From positions 756,501 to 820,500 of the forward strand of contig JAKELP010000018.1 of assembly GCA_029929735.1 (NCBI GenBank): a stretch of 64,000 nucleotides of DNA, in the 5' to 3' direction. The notes under the pieces are model-generated. The model saw only the letters and a program-made list of their open reading frames with translations, had not been told where the DNA came from and did no database searches. Positions 23,998 through 35,753 of this stretch are shown in pieces. The stretch is from Mimosa pudica (lineage: Eukaryota; Streptophyta; Magnoliopsida; Fabales; Fabaceae). The stretch's first letter is position 1; the number at the start of each line of letters is the position of its first letter. The translations under genes were made by a program, and so were the position numbers.

Positions 23998-24324
23998 TCA
24001 TCCACCACCACCATCAAGGCCACTAGAATCATCTCCGGGGCCATGGGAGGAACTGCCACCTTCATTGGCACTAATGGCTGACATGTGCACTGCACTCACT
24101 ACAGCCACAGTGACTCCGGCATTGGCTGTGCCATCACTTGTGGTGGCCCCGGGAACACCACCATCAGCATCATCAACCGGAGTAGCAGATGCATGATATC
24201 TACTCTTTCTCTTCTTATGAGACTTGTGGTGATAATTGGAAAGCTTCTCTTCATCTCCTACCCAATTTTCCTTGCTCTTTTGGTTTCCAATCCGGATGCA
24301 AAAACATATGTTTTGGCTTGTCAT
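23998..24324 (-). CDS. Small hypothetical protein, 108 residues
   Basis: The frame starts MTSQNICFCIRIGNQKSKEN and ends in an acidic, Gly/Ser-rich tail SSGLDGGGG. A Lys/His-rich basic stretch (HHKSHKKRKSRYH, about 33-45) and an Ala/Val-rich middle follow the Cys-containing start. No domain is recognised. A good TATA box (TATATAA on the minus strand, 24389-24383) lies about 60 bases upstream of the ATG, and the next upstream sequence is promoter-like. This supports a real single-exon gene, but composition alone could also be chance. Function unknown. Confidence 0.5.
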   Translation of the reverse strand: MTSQNICFCIRIGNQKSKENWVGDEEKLSNYHHKSHKKRKSRYHASATPVDDADGGVPGATTSDGTANAGVTVAVVSAVHMSAISANEGGSSSHGPGDDSSGLDGGGG

Positions 24325-24382
24325 GATTCAAAAATCGTATGATCAATGAACTACACTCATTGTGGGGCTTGACTTAGCTCTT

Positions 24383-24389
24383 ATATAGT
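24383..24389 (-). promoter_or_regulatory. TATA box upstream of the 108-residue ORF
   Basis: TATATAA on the minus strand, 59 bases upstream of the start codon, at normal plant core-promoter spacing for a short leader. Confidence 0.5.
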
Positions 24390-25199
24390 ACTACTAGATC
24401 AGTGACACGACCCAAAGAGCGGAGAAAAAGAGGCATGGTTGAAGTCCTATCGTGTTTTATTCTGTCCTTTACTTTTCTACATTTTTTCCAAAGTGGTAGG
24501 CACTGTGCATAATTGCTTAGTTGATAAGATTCTCACTGTCAATTATGGAATTTTAACGTAGTCCCCCGTTGATGCTTTAGAACTTGAGATTCACCGAGGT
24601 TGGTCTACAACCTGTAGGGGAGGATAAGTTTGGTTTGAATTTTTTATAGGGGCTGGAATAAAAACAGAAGTGGTGCTTTAAAATATTGAAATGGTGCGTA
24701 TAATCATTGGAAATCAAAGGCATGAGTATTGACACTTAGCAGAGGCATGTATATTGGAGAAACAGGTGGATGTTAATTAAAAGGCCACATATGGTCCGTG
24801 AAAGTGCTAAGCAAGTGAATTCTTTTATTGTTAAAGCAAAAACTGAAGATAGTCGTAGTCTTTGATATCATCGTTATTAATATTTACCTCTTTGTTTAAG
24901 CAAATAATGGAATAGCCTACTTTTCTTTTGGTCGAAGAATTGCCTACCTTGGATGCCTACAAATATGTTTTATAAAATGATGCTTTCGACTAACGATGTG
25001 GTTAATATATAAAAAATCATCATCATTACCATCTACAGTAAACCTCAGTACCTAGATTCTTGATTTCAATGATGGAGATGGTACAAAAAAAATGTTACAC
25101 GCTTCATAAATACACTTCTCTGGCTCTATGTGAGGGATGATGCTCAGTTCTCATCCCCAATAATAATCATCACAAAAAAGGCTCACCGCCAATCTGCCA
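24390..25199. other. Intergenic and likely 3' UTR of the coiled-coil gene
   Basis: No gene is recognised. The right-hand 200 bases follow the stop codon of the minus-strand coiled-coil gene and probably contain its 3' UTR. Confidence 0.4.
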
Positions 25200-28100
25200 T
25201 CACCGCACAGCTAAAGAGCCATCCTGCTTCATTTTTATAAGACTGCTCTCAATGTTGCGCAGCACTGGCTTATAGCTGCAATATTCAGAGTTAATATTAT
25301 AAAATAAGATATGCTCGGACAACAAAGAGCAAGGCTCAATCTAATACTTGCCACGAGAAATACTTACAAGCGTGAAAGACCATCATATGCTTGTTTGACT
25401 TGTTCAAGTTGTACTGAAAGCTGCATGACTTGTGCGGATAGTGCCTCAGCTCTGCTTTGTTCTTTCACAAGTTGGCCCTTTCAAAGAGAAAAAATGTGGT
25501 AAAATCACGTCAAAGCTTAGAGAAGATAACTGTAATACAATAATAGCTCTTTCAAAGGGATAAAAAAAAGTAGATTATTCTTGTAATCTTAATAGTTTAT
25601 TTAGTCCTATCGCTAGACTAGATAACATGACAACATGGAGGATCAAATGTGCCACGTGCAGCTTAAATGATTAAACTACAAACCTTTAAAGACACTGTTT
25701 CTGCAGCAGATGATGAGGAAGAAACCACATGTGCCCCATCTTCGGACGAGTCAAGTTGGCGCCTAGCCTGTTCAATTCTCATTTTATCTAAAATCCCACG
25801 GAGCTCTTCATTTTGCTTGAGACAATCCTTCACCTAAGGAACGACATGTGAGAACACAATCATTTTTTTATCAAAAGAAACATTTATGGTCTACCACTAA
25901 TACCATAAATTACAGGTCATTACGAGCTAAACATATAACATATACCAGTATAATAAATGAAATACTTAGCACGAATTTAGTCACTGATTATAATGTGATA
26001 ATTAAATAATTCTATACAGATGGAACAAAAATGTGTAGGAGATAGACTCCAGTTCAAAATCAAATATGAGCATAATAAGCTCACAGCTTATGGTCTGTGA
26101 TTTTACCAGAAAAGTAAAACAAAACTTACAACTAAACAAAGTTAGGATAGATGATACACTAAAACCAGGAAACACAAACCAAATCCGGTCAAATGCTTTG
26201 CCCCTGATTATTACCTGATTTTCCCATCTCATTGCAGCTCTGACTGCTTCTTCATAAGAACTTGAGATGTTGGAGTTTTCCTCAAAAAGCCTCTCAATTT
26301 CAGTTGATTGTGAATCAATCTGCCAACATTAAAACCAGCTACCTCATCAGATTATCAACAAAATTGAGGCTACTGCTGTACTTCATTAGATGTGACATAT
26401 TTGATAAATGTAGCTAATCCATGTCCAAATAGAAGATACCTCCATCAAGAGCTTCTGCCTGCTGCTTTCCAACCTCTCAACAGCTAAAGCCATATCATGC
26501 AGCTGATTCTCTAGTTTCAGCTTGTCCTCCTGAAATTAGAATATTCAAATGAAGAGAAGTTAACAATAGAATAGTAAGAATTTCCAGATCGCTCATCACA
26601 TAGTCAATATCAGAAAGAGATTACATGAGCAATATACAATAATTATGAGATAAGTTCCTTGTGTTAACCTTATGAGATTTCCCATAAAAAAAATACCAAG
26701 TATTGGTCATACATTATCACCGCCAAGGATTAAAGTAAGTTCACTCACCACAGAAAATTTCTTCTCCTTCACTTTCTCTGGGACTTCTGCATCAAAGCAA
26801 ACTAGAGTCAACATCATCCTACGGTGTGCCAATTCAATAAGAAATATTATTATTGAAAAAGAGGATATTATAACAGCAGTGAATTCTTTAAGGAACTAGC
26901 AACTGTGACTGATGAAGAATCTATGAGATTCATATGAGGATAATATGCATCTACATAACTTGAAGCTGGAAATATGAAAAGAAAATAATAGAAAAGAGGA
27001 CAAATCTGAGCAAATATTAAAAATGGATTTTGTGACAATAACAACTCAACAGCCTAGCACCTCCAACACTCCCCCTTCTTCACCAAAAAATAAAAAAGGA
27101 TAATAGTAGTACAAAAAAAATGATGAGCAAAAGAACATAATACTTTCACATTATAATACTTTGATGAATCTCTTTTGTAGCTTCTGATGAAATAAAGGTG
27201 AAGCAATGGCACAAAACACCCAAGAGCAGTCACGTGTTAAATAATTAGACAAATGGAAAAGACTTCACAATTTTGTTGAAATCCACGACAATTACAAGCT
27301 CATAATATTTTTTATGTGAAGTTCAAAGGAATGACCTGCAGCCTTTTTTGACAGGGAGTTCAATTTCTCCTCCAACCCTTGCTTTTCAGTAGTCAGCTCT
27401 GCAATGCGAGATTGCTCAATGGCTAGTTGTTGCTGTTCCTGATGCCTCAACAGTGTTTCTCGCTGTAGATTGTGAACACCATCAGAAAACCCGAAACAAG
27501 TTTAAGAAAAATGTGAGAAAATGGACACAATTGGGCAACCTGCAGCTCTGATCTTAAACTTGCTAGCTCGCTCTCAAATCTTTGAATCTGTTCCAGTGGC
27601 ATCCCAGGAAGTGACATGGAACTAATGGTACTAGTCATTGCTTGTTGCTGAATCAAGTTTAATTCTGCTCTCAGAGCAGCTGCATCTTCCTCTGCCTATA
27701 ACAAGATAAGCAATAAAATATTAAAAAGAAATGTCCAGCAATCCATAGTTCTTAAGGAAAGTAAGGTTCCCATACACGATATTGTTCATCCTCTGCCTCC
27801 TTCAAACGTTTCTTCAGTGTACGAAGCTGGGCTGAAAGGTCCTCCTGCAATGCATGATCATTTTGAAACATAAATAAAGATTAAAAAAAATATGACGGAG
27901 AGGCAACATAATATTTAGACAGAATTACCCTTGCAACAACTGCAGCATCTTTCTCCATTGCTATGTCTCTGAGAGCTTTCCTTAGAGATGGCACAGTGCT
28001 TTGCTCCTGATGAACAAACATTGGCTTTAGAACTAAAATACAAAATCATTGAACAAAAGAATATCAACATAACCAAAACAAGCATAAAAAAATCTCAGAG

Positions 28101-28950
28101 TGCCAACTGCCCTAGACAAATGCAACATCACAAATAAAGCACAATGCATAGTTTCTGATAAAACTAATAGGATGATACAAAATGTAGCTCAGCCATTTTT
28201 CCAAATCTCACAACTTTGACCCTTCCAATGCAATCAATCAAACTAAGCACACGTTTGATTTCACAGGTAATCAAATGAACTTACCAAGTCTTTCAGCTGC
28301 TTTTGCATTGAACCGTGTTCAATTTCCATTGTTTGCAGCTGCAAAATGAGACAAACAAACAAATCAAGCAAATGCATTAATCTTTAAACTCAATCATAAT
28401 TGCACTTCAAAAATCCAACCTTTGAACTAATTTTCTTGTTCTCATCCCCCAAATCCGCGTTCTTCTTCTGCAAGTCTTTGATTTGAGATAGCAAAGAACT
28501 AATATCCGTCTGCAAGAAATTTCCAAACACAAACAAGAAATAAAAACAATAATCTAAAGACCTGTTGATAGAAATTGCTTCTTACTTCAGTCAATTTATT
28601 CGCACTCTCCGACTTCTTCATTCCCGCAATTTCTAAAGACATAAAAAAAGAAGAAAAAAATAATAACTATATGATGTAATAACAAAAAAAATAAGTATAT
28701 GATGAAAGAAAAAGGGATTATTGTGAATGAATAAAAAAAGAGACCATTGGGGTTGGGGATGTTGGAGAGATCTGGTCCAGATGAAGTTTTGGTTAATCTG
28801 TCAGCAGCAGCAGAAGCAGCTCTTTTTTGACGAATCTCTTCTAGCTGAAACATTTGCATGAAATTAAAATTGAAAAATATTGATTGAATTTCAAGAAGTG
28901 TTTGTTTGGTTTACCGTGCGTCGACCAAGGGAGGCATGACGAGAATCCAT
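25200..28950 (-). CDS. Plant coiled-coil protein, 441 residues
   Basis: Fifteen exons keep phase throughout: 28950-28915, 28844-28745, 28632-28586, 28509-28420, 28338-28285, 28006-27929, 27844-27776, 27695-27540, 27462-27336, 26786-26749, 26529-26440, 26319-26215, 25833-25684, 25477-25368 and 25275-25200. The protein starts MDSRHASLGRRTLEEIRQKR, then TSSGPDLSNIPNPN. Almost all the rest is predicted coiled coil rich in Leu, Glu, Gln and Lys (for example VPSLRKALRDIAMEKDAA, LRTLKKRLKEAEDEQYR, VERLESSRQKLLME). It ends YKPVLRNIESSLIKMKQ DGSLAVR. There is no membrane span or catalytic motif. The N-terminal and C-terminal blocks are conserved in plant homologues I recall, but no function is known to me; a scaffold, golgin-like or cytoskeletal role is a guess from structure only. 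A (GTT)n/(AAC)n run lies in its leader. Confidence 0.9.
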
Positions 28951-29112
28951 TGTTTCAGATGTTCGTCGTCGTCGTTGTTGTTGTTGTTGTTGTTGATGAT
29001 CTTCGTATTGGTTTCCTTTTGTTTTGTTTTGTTTCCTACGTTGTGGAGGGAAAGACGAGGTTGGTTTGTCTGGAAGGATGAGTTTATTAGTGAAGATTCG
29101 TTGACATCAATT
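28951..29112. promoter_or_regulatory. Shared bidirectional spacer: coiled-coil gene promoter and tRNA-Val upstream region
   Basis: Only 162 bases separate the start codon of the minus-strand coiled-coil gene from the plus-strand tRNA-Val. The spacer holds the trinucleotide run CGTCGTCGTCGTTGTTG at 28966 onward. No TATA box is clear, so the Pol II gene may start within or beyond the tRNA. Confidence 0.5.
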
Positions 29113-29186
29113 GTCTGGGTGGTGTAGTTGGTTATCACGCTAGTCTCACACACTAGAGGTCCCCGGTTCGAACCCGGGCTCAGACA
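29113..29186 (+). tRNA. trnV-CAC: tRNA-Val (CAC)
   Basis: The 74-base cloverleaf is complete. Acceptor stem GTCTGGG (29113-29119) pairs with CTCAGAC (29179-29185) with one G-T pair, and the discriminator is A29186. A box TGGTGTAGTTGG and B box GGTTCGAACCC are intact. Anticodon stem CTAGT/ACTAG holds a loop with CAC at 29147-29149. A T-run follows directly as Pol III terminator. No intron. Confidence 0.97.
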
Positions 29187-29191
29187 TTTTT
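29187..29191 (+). terminator. Pol III T-run terminator of tRNA-Val
   Basis: Five T residues immediately follow the tRNA discriminator base. Confidence 0.75.
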
Positions 29192-29339
29192 CTTTTTCCT
29201 TAGTTTTCCAATTTCAGTTATTCATTTAGGACCTGTGCTAAAAAAAGGTTATTAAATTAGGACCCATTTGGTTTTAAAAATTCTAATTGAGCTTAAAAAT
29301 TCCAATATGCTCTCTAGATTTTAAGCCATCAAAATTTAT

Positions 29340-29527
29340 TTTTTTGCAAGGATAGTGGTGTAATTGTCCCATTTTATAAATGTGTTACATCAGAGAATTT
29401 TTTACATAATAGACCCACTTCACTTTCCATTATTTTTTTGCAAGGATAGTGGTGTAATTGTCCCATTTTATAAATGTGTTACATCAGAGAATTTTTTACA
29501 TAATAGACCCACTTCACTTTCCATTTC
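29340..29527. repeat. 94-base tandem duplication
   Basis: The block starting GCAAGGATAGTGGTGTAATT at 29346 is repeated without visible change at 29440, giving two head-to-tail copies of about 94 bases. It is non-coding; the identity suggests a recent event. Confidence 0.92.
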
Positions 29528-30087
29528 TAATTCTTTGGGTAACTTCTCACAACCAAACAAGTCGTTAGTGTTGTGCATGGAAAGGAATGCCTTCAAAGTA
29601 TGCTTTCCAAACTACTAGAGAGCATATTGTGATTGTTGTTGTTGAGAACTTGAGATGCATGTTATGTTATGAGGATATTATTGGTGTGTCTTATGATTGT
29701 ATTGAGGCCGTAATTTTTGTTTTAAGAGTTTGCATGAGTAATTATCCTTTTAGTGATGTGATTACATACATTGGGATTTTGTTGTCAGGAGATTGAACTA
29801 GATCTATTGAACATGTAAGTAGAGAAAATTTTAGGATGGTAAACCAGGAACATATTAATTAATTCATCGCTTAGTGGATAATTTTTGTTTATATTATCAG
29901 CTCCCGCCTCGCCTAGTTGAGGTAGTAGCTAATGGAGGAATTGACTACGGACTACCCATTTTGTAGTTCTCATAATCTAATGTATGTTATCCGGATTTAT
30001 ATTAAAAAAAATGCATATTGTTATATATTAATGAGTAAATTTAGATTCCATGGAATGTAGGACTGATATGCAAAATTAATTGACTAA
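29528..30087. other. Intergenic, no gene recognised
   Basis: A 69-codon frame (29587-29796) has no recognised domain and no splice partners. The sequence just before the TRIM is plain AT-rich DNA. Confidence 0.4.
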
Positions 30088-30092
30088 GTTTC

Positions 30093-30226
30093 TGATGGGA
30101 CCCAAGCCCTTGGAGAGCTCATCCCCAAAAGCTAGCTATTAGGGAGGGAGAGCCAAGGGCTTAAATACCACACCAAGCATCCCATTCTACTCAATGTGGG
30201 ACTTCGCCCATACAAAGTCCCCATCA
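30093..30226 (-). repeat. TRIM LTR copy 1 (3' LTR in element orientation)
   Basis: 134 bases, TG...CA ends in element orientation. It carries the only seen difference between the three LTRs: AGAGCTCATCC here, AGAGCCCATCC in the others. Confidence 0.9.
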
Positions 30227-30379
30227 ATACACCCTCCCCGGAAAGCCGACGTCTCGGCGGCTCCACTCTACGGCACTTCACTCGGCGCTTCACTCGGCCT
30301 CTTTGCCGGTCAGCCCCTCCGGTCAGAACCCTCCGTAGGTAGCCCTTTCCGATAGGTCGACAACCGGCTCTGATACCAT

Positions 30380-30513
30380 TGATGGGACCCAAGCCCTTGG
30401 AGAGCCCATCCCCAAAAGCTAGCTATTAGGGAGGGAGAGCCAAGGGCTTAAATACCACACCAAGCATCCCATTCTACTCAATGTGGGACTTCGCCCATAC
30501 AAAGTCCCCATCA
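30380..30513 (-). repeat. TRIM LTR copy 2 (middle)
   Basis: 134 bases, shared by the two internal segments, at 287-base spacing from both neighbours. Confidence 0.9.
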
Positions 30514-30653
30514 ATACACCCTCCCCGGAAAGCCGACGTCTCGGCGGCTCCACTCTACGGCACTTCACTCGGCGCTTCACTCGGCCTCTTTGCCGGTCAG
30601 CCCCTCCGGTCAGAACCCTCCGTAGGTAGCCCTTTCCGATAGGTCGACAACCG

Positions 30654-30665
30654 GCTCTGATACCA
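30654..30665 (-). promoter_or_regulatory. Primer binding site of the TRIM element
   Basis: TGGTATCAGAGC is complementary to the 3' end of initiator tRNA-Met, the usual primer of plant LTR elements. The same site recurs at 30378-30367. Confidence 0.88.
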
Positions 30666-30666
30666 T

Positions 30667-30800
30667 TGATGGGACCCAAGCCCTTGGAGAGCCCATCCCC
30701 AAAAGCTAGCTATTAGGGAGGGAGAGCCAAGGGCTTAAATACCACACCAAGCATCCCATTCTACTCAATGTGGGACTTCGCCCATACAAAGTCCCCATCA
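30667..30800 (-). repeat. TRIM LTR copy 3 (5' LTR in element orientation)
   Basis: 134 bases, followed in element orientation by the primer binding site at 30665-30654 after one spacer base. Confidence 0.9.
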
Positions 30801-30805
30801 GTTTC

Positions 30806-32613
30806 ATGGGCAATTGTTTTTCGAAAAGATTGGCTTCAGTACAATGTAAGGACATACACATTTCGAATTGCGAATATGTTACACAACTAGTGTTTCTAGT
30901 ATTATTATAGATCAGATCATTCAATACCTACCTCACTGTCTGGTTAGTAAACGATGGGTTGGAAGACATCTAGATTTGTATGCACTAGGTTTATGGTCTA
31001 CCTGTAGAGTACCACTCGTGCCTTTTTGTGTGTGTAGACATGTGACACATAAGACTATAAATGCTCATATTCAAAACTTACGAAAAAGAGGGTCTACTAT
31101 TAGACAATGACATACTACCTTGTTTTTCTGAGCTTTAATTTCTTGCATATCCAATCCAATACTTGATAATATCAGAATTATATTATATTGAGCTCAATCT
31201 ATTTATTAACCATATATTAGATCTTTTTCAAATATAATGTGAAACAAAACTATGGGCGTCCCAATGGAGAATTGCAACTGAATTTGTATATAAATAAGCT
31301 ATATTTAGTAGTCATTTACTAGACAAGATTAGATGAATAAAGAAAAGGATGGGATTATTGATTAGAACTTATGAATAGTATAGAATCTTTACGAAAAATC
31401 TTGAAGATATGTTGATGGAATTATTGGTTTAAAGTTTAGTGATAATTTGAATTAAAAGAGATAGTGACCTTGGAAGTTCATAGATAGATAGGTAAGGTAA
31501 GGAAATGTAATACATGAGTGAATTAATGATAAAAATCTAGTCATATATAGTGCAAACCCAGCAATTAGCATACAAAGGTCATTTACAATGTAAAAGCGAC
31601 AAGTGATGAAATATGCCAACCCACTCCATAGCCTCCAGATTCTCTAAGTTGGAGCTATGTACTCCTATTTCAACCCACCCGTGAATTTATTCTCCACATC
31701 CTTCTTTGACCATACTCTCCACCCCCTTTTCACTACTATATATTTTATTCTATCTGCTTTAATAATGTTCTTAATCTTAATGTTTTTATAACTAGACTTT
31801 TCTTCATAAATAATAAATAAAAAAGAGTTACTATCTTTGGGATATGATACTACACTCCACTTTTTTCTTGAACCAATTTATCTAAATATTGCCCTACTGA
31901 TTTTTTTTCTTTCATTCAATTTTGTACAATTTTCTCTTGCTTCTTTTTCTATAAGGAAAACAAGTACATTATTTTTATTTTCAAAAGATTGTTTAAAATT
32001 TAATGCATTGCATGAGTAAGATATCTACCCATGATAAAACTTTACAAGTCATACCATTCTCAAATTATGAATAGTGTGCCGTATTGCCCAAATTATGTGG
32101 AGTACAACAAATCATTTTATACAAAAAGCACTCTAATTATGTGGAACACACCAAAAAAAATATAGTCTTTTATAAAAATAATTGTTTCAAAAAAATAAAT
32201 TTAGAAAGTTGAATTTACATTGCAACTACTAAATATTCCTTTTACTACTCAATATAGGACATATTCACCTAATTTGATACAATTAAGAATGCTGACTACC
32301 TTCCTTATTCCTCTTCTCATCTCCATTACTTACTTGATTATTGAATTATTAAAGAAAGAGTATTTACATATATCAATTCAAGCAAATTGTGAAAACGTCA
32401 ACAAATATCAATATTAGATATAACAAATCTTCTATCAAAGTAGTGTAGGAAATTAAAAGATAGTACTCTATTTGGGGTCCAACCATACTCTTGTGGGGAT
32501 AGAAGAAAAGGAAAGGGAGGCCCAAGAAGAAGAAGAAGCCAATATTATTTCCCCATCACTTTCCTCTCTCTCTCATATATATCTCACTCTCTCCATTTCC
32601 TCTCTGTGGTTGA
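30806..32613. other. Intergenic and SMO2 upstream region
   Basis: No gene is recognised. The last 120 bases are CT-rich with a CATATATATC stretch near 32573-32583, which could serve as TATA region for SMO2 with a short leader. The rest is AT-rich. Confidence 0.4.
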
Positions 32614-35600
32614 CATGGCTTCTTTCTTTGAATCTGGCTGGCAGGTTCTCTACTTCTTCTTTCTCTCTATATCCTTTCTGCATTCCTCATTTCCTCTGCT
32701 TTTAGTGTTTTCCTTCAATAACTCAAATCTTCCCACTTACTTTTCTGCTATTACTATTGTCTTCACACTTGTTTTCAGCTTTCTAGTTTCCAAATGTGGT
32801 CATCATTGTAAGTTATACTACTATGTTAGTATTGGATTCATGCTCTCTCATTGTATATGTAGCTAGCAACTTCAAGATTGCTAACTGAATGATAGTTAGA
32901 CTTGTTTTTTTTTTATCAACAACTGGGGCCAGCTTTTTTTTCATTTTTTTTGTTAGTATTGGAGAAAAAATGTGTTTTCTATTATGTATGAGCATTGTTT
33001 TGGGTGGAATGATGAGAACAGGATTGGAATCTAAATGCTGGATCATAGAACATTTCAGTGTTGACTTTATTTTGCTAAAACTTTTATTGCTTTGGATCCA
33101 AGTCAGGCAAAAAATTGAAACGAAATCTGGTAGGTGGTTTTTTTTAAAAGAAAAAAGGAAAAAAATTCTACCTTTATGAAGTGATGGAATATTGTGAAGT
33201 ATGAACTCTGTTTTTGTAACCTGGGGTTAACATGTTTACTGTACTGTCGGTTACATTGTTTATATGGAAATGTTGCATGTATTCATTACTGATTCTAAAT
33301 GAGCCAAGTCAAACTGTATTACAAGATCACCGAATATTTGTTTTGATTTCTTCTTCTTCTTCTTGAAGGGAATTCCGGAAATTCATCCTTTATACTCCCT
33401 CAGATCTTCAATATAAGACATATTTGACATTTTTTGCGTAGTTATGGAAGAAAATTAGATCGCTAAATTATAACATGTTCCACATGTAATTAGATTATAG
33501 GTTAGTTTATAACTAGAATAAATTAGTTTTGAGGAAAAAAGATAATCATAAACATTTTAAAGTGGTGATTAGTTTTACATCTTTAATTTCTGCAAAAAAA
33601 AGTCACAGTGGTCTTATAATTAGAAACGGAAGAAGTGATTATCAATTCAACTGCATTACTCATTAGACTGGTTGCATGCTTGATTGGAATGATAATGCCA
33701 TATTAAACTGTTGTTTTGTGCTGGAATTTCATGCTTGTCTTTCCACATGTTATCTCTGGCTGGCGAGTTGTGGTTCTGTGTTTCTTATATTAACCTTTCA
33801 GTTGTTTGAATTGATCAAGAGATAAAATGATTATCTTGTTTTGCCAATGCAGTATTTGATCACACATTTCAGCGACTTCCAACTGGCATGTTTGGGAACC
33901 TTTTTTATTCATGAGAGTGTCTTCTTCTTATCTGGAATTCCTTTCATATGGCTTGAGAGGGCGGGATGGCTCAGCAAGTACAAGATTCAGGTTTTCCTCT
34001 TTTTTATATTAGCTCTATTGTTTTCTCAAAATTGTATACTTTATAACAAACTCAAAATAAACTAGTTTTCCTTTCTATCATGTTACCTTGATTAAATGAT
34101 TTTATCTTTGATATGGTGAGCATACATATATTATACCCTTGTATGACAAATGTCTTGATATCCAATTAACCTTCCTCATCTTTCATGATCCTATAGCCAT
34201 TTTCTTGGTATAAAAAAGCGAAAGTTATTGCAAGCATAGCTATAAGCATACAACTTCAAGTATTTCCCGATGTTATGTAGTTGAAATGCCGATGTGCAAA
34301 CAGTTGGGCAATACATATGAGAAATCCCTCGCTGCCTGTTTGGCATTTTTGCTTCTAAACATATAAGCTACCTAAATAAAAAGAAATTTTGACCTTGTTT
34401 TCAGCAGTTAAATTATCCTTTACTTGCACTGTATGACACCTGCATGGTGCTTATGATATTTATCTCTATAACTTCATTTTATTTCCTTCTTGGAAGCTTC
34501 TATTTTGCTCATCTCAGCCTGTGTGATTGACTGTGCTCGATAATGATTACTTCTCTGCAGGCAAAAATTAACAGCCGTTCAGCACAAGAAAAATGTATTA
34601 TACGCTTATTGCTGTATCATTTCGGTGTCAATCTTCCTCTAATCATATTTTCATACCCTGTCTTCGAATACATGGGCATGCGAAGCAGTCTTCCCCTGCC
34701 GTCCTGGTACTTTCAGGTTTTTTAAGAGTAATGTCATTTGTCTGGGACATATGAGCTCCATGATTGAACCTTTCCCTTTAAACACCAAGTATTTCATTGT
34801 ACTACTCTTACTTGGCAAAGATTTTTTTTCTCTTAACTTTTCAGGAGAATAATTTTAACCCAAATAATCTTCTACTTCATTTTGGAGGATTTTGTATTCT
34901 ACTGGGGTCACAGGATTCTGCACACAAAATGGCTGTATATGCATGTACACAGTATTCATCATGAGTAAGCGTTACTTAAGTGTGTTGTTGGATTTTGGTT
35001 TTAAGGCAATAAAATATGATTATCTATAAAATAAAATATCATGATGTGTTTCACTATGTATTTTAGGTATGCTACACCATTTGGACTTACCTCTGAATAT
35101 GCTCATCCTGCTGAAATACTTTTCCTTGGATTTGCTACCGTTATTGGTCCTGCCATCACAGGGCCCCACTTGATAACTCTTTGGTTGTGGACAGTTCTGA
35201 GAGTCCTGGAAACAGTTGAGGCGCATTGCGGCTACCATTTTCCATGGAGTCCCTCAAACTTCTTGCCTTTATATGGAGGGTGAGTATGAAGTTCCTCCTC
35301 CTTTACAAAATACAAGTTGTTTATAATGCTCCTCTTTGTTCTTAAATTTTGTTTCCCAACTTCCAGAGCTGATTTTCATGACTATCATCACCGCTTGCTG
35401 TACACCAAATCTGGGAATTACTCATCAACCTTTACTTACATGGACTGGTAAGTATTGAATACATTCTGCCAACAGCTTTAAAGATTTTACAAGTGTTTAT
35501 ATCTAGGATGATCTAACTCACATATTACATAGTTTCCCAAGGAGTAAAAATAACCTTTTCTTTATGGTTATGTTGGTTATAATATGTGTCCGTGACATAA

Positions 35601-35753
35601 TTCTCTCCCAATGGTTAATAATACTAACATTGGTGTAATTCCTTTGTTGCATATCATATTAGGATATTTGGAACTGATGTTGGTTACAGAAAGTTAAAGG
35701 CATTGAAGAGCACAGTCGTTGAAGACAACAATAGCGAGCTAAAGAAACAATGA
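32614..35753 (+). CDS. SMO2: Sterol 4-alpha-methyl oxidase 2 (4-alpha-methylsterol monooxygenase)
   Basis: Seven exons keep phase: 32614-32643, 33853-33990, 34561-34706, 34845-34964, 35067-35279, 35367-35447 and 35663-35753. They give 272 residues, the normal SMO2 length. The start MASFFESGWQ joins YLITHFSDFQLAC as in Arabidopsis SMO2. The three histidine boxes of the fatty-acid hydroxylase/sterol desaturase superfamily are intact: HRILH (127-131), HSIHH (140-144) and HDYHH (220-224), which bind the di-iron centre. Several hydrophobic helices place it in the endoplasmic reticulum. SMO2 oxidises the second 4-methyl group (24-ethylidenelophenol type substrates) in plant sterol synthesis. The C-terminus lacks a clear KKxx signal (ends ELKKQ). 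Intron 1 is long (1.2 kb) and contains a Stowaway-like MITE at 33395-33635. Confidence 0.95.
33395..33635. mobile_element. Stowaway-like MITE in SMO2 intron 1
   Basis: Starts CTCCCTCAGATCTTCAATATAAG after a TA and ends with a degraded inverted terminus (TTATAATTAGAAACGGAAGAAG). Older than the other copies, as its ends are mutated. Confidence 0.65.

Larger units (their letters stand above)
30093..30800 (-). mobile_element. Tandem TRIM retroelement (LTR-internal-LTR-internal-LTR)
   Basis: Three LTR copies of 134 bases (30093-30226, 30380-30513, 30667-30800) alternate with two internal segments of 153 bases, a perfect period of 287. The whole is flanked by a 5-base duplication GTTTC (30088-30092, 30801-30805), so it is one insertion. 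In minus-strand orientation each LTR runs TGATGGGGAC...GGTCCCATCA. One base after the upstream LTR is TGGTATCAGAGC, the initiator tRNA-Met primer binding site, and a polypurine GGGGAGGGTG precedes the next LTR. LTRs hold a TATTTAA promoter-like box. There is no gag or pol. The copies differ by a single base I can see (T for C in the first LTR), so the insertion is recent. Confidence 0.93.

Noticed and set aside
29587..29796. 69-codon plus-strand frame near the TRIM
   Set aside because: No recognised domain, no exon partner and no promoter; probably chance.
30132..30679. Two identical 86-codon minus-strand frames that look like a tandem gene family
   Set aside because: They are the internal and LTR sequences of the TRIM element read in a chance open frame.
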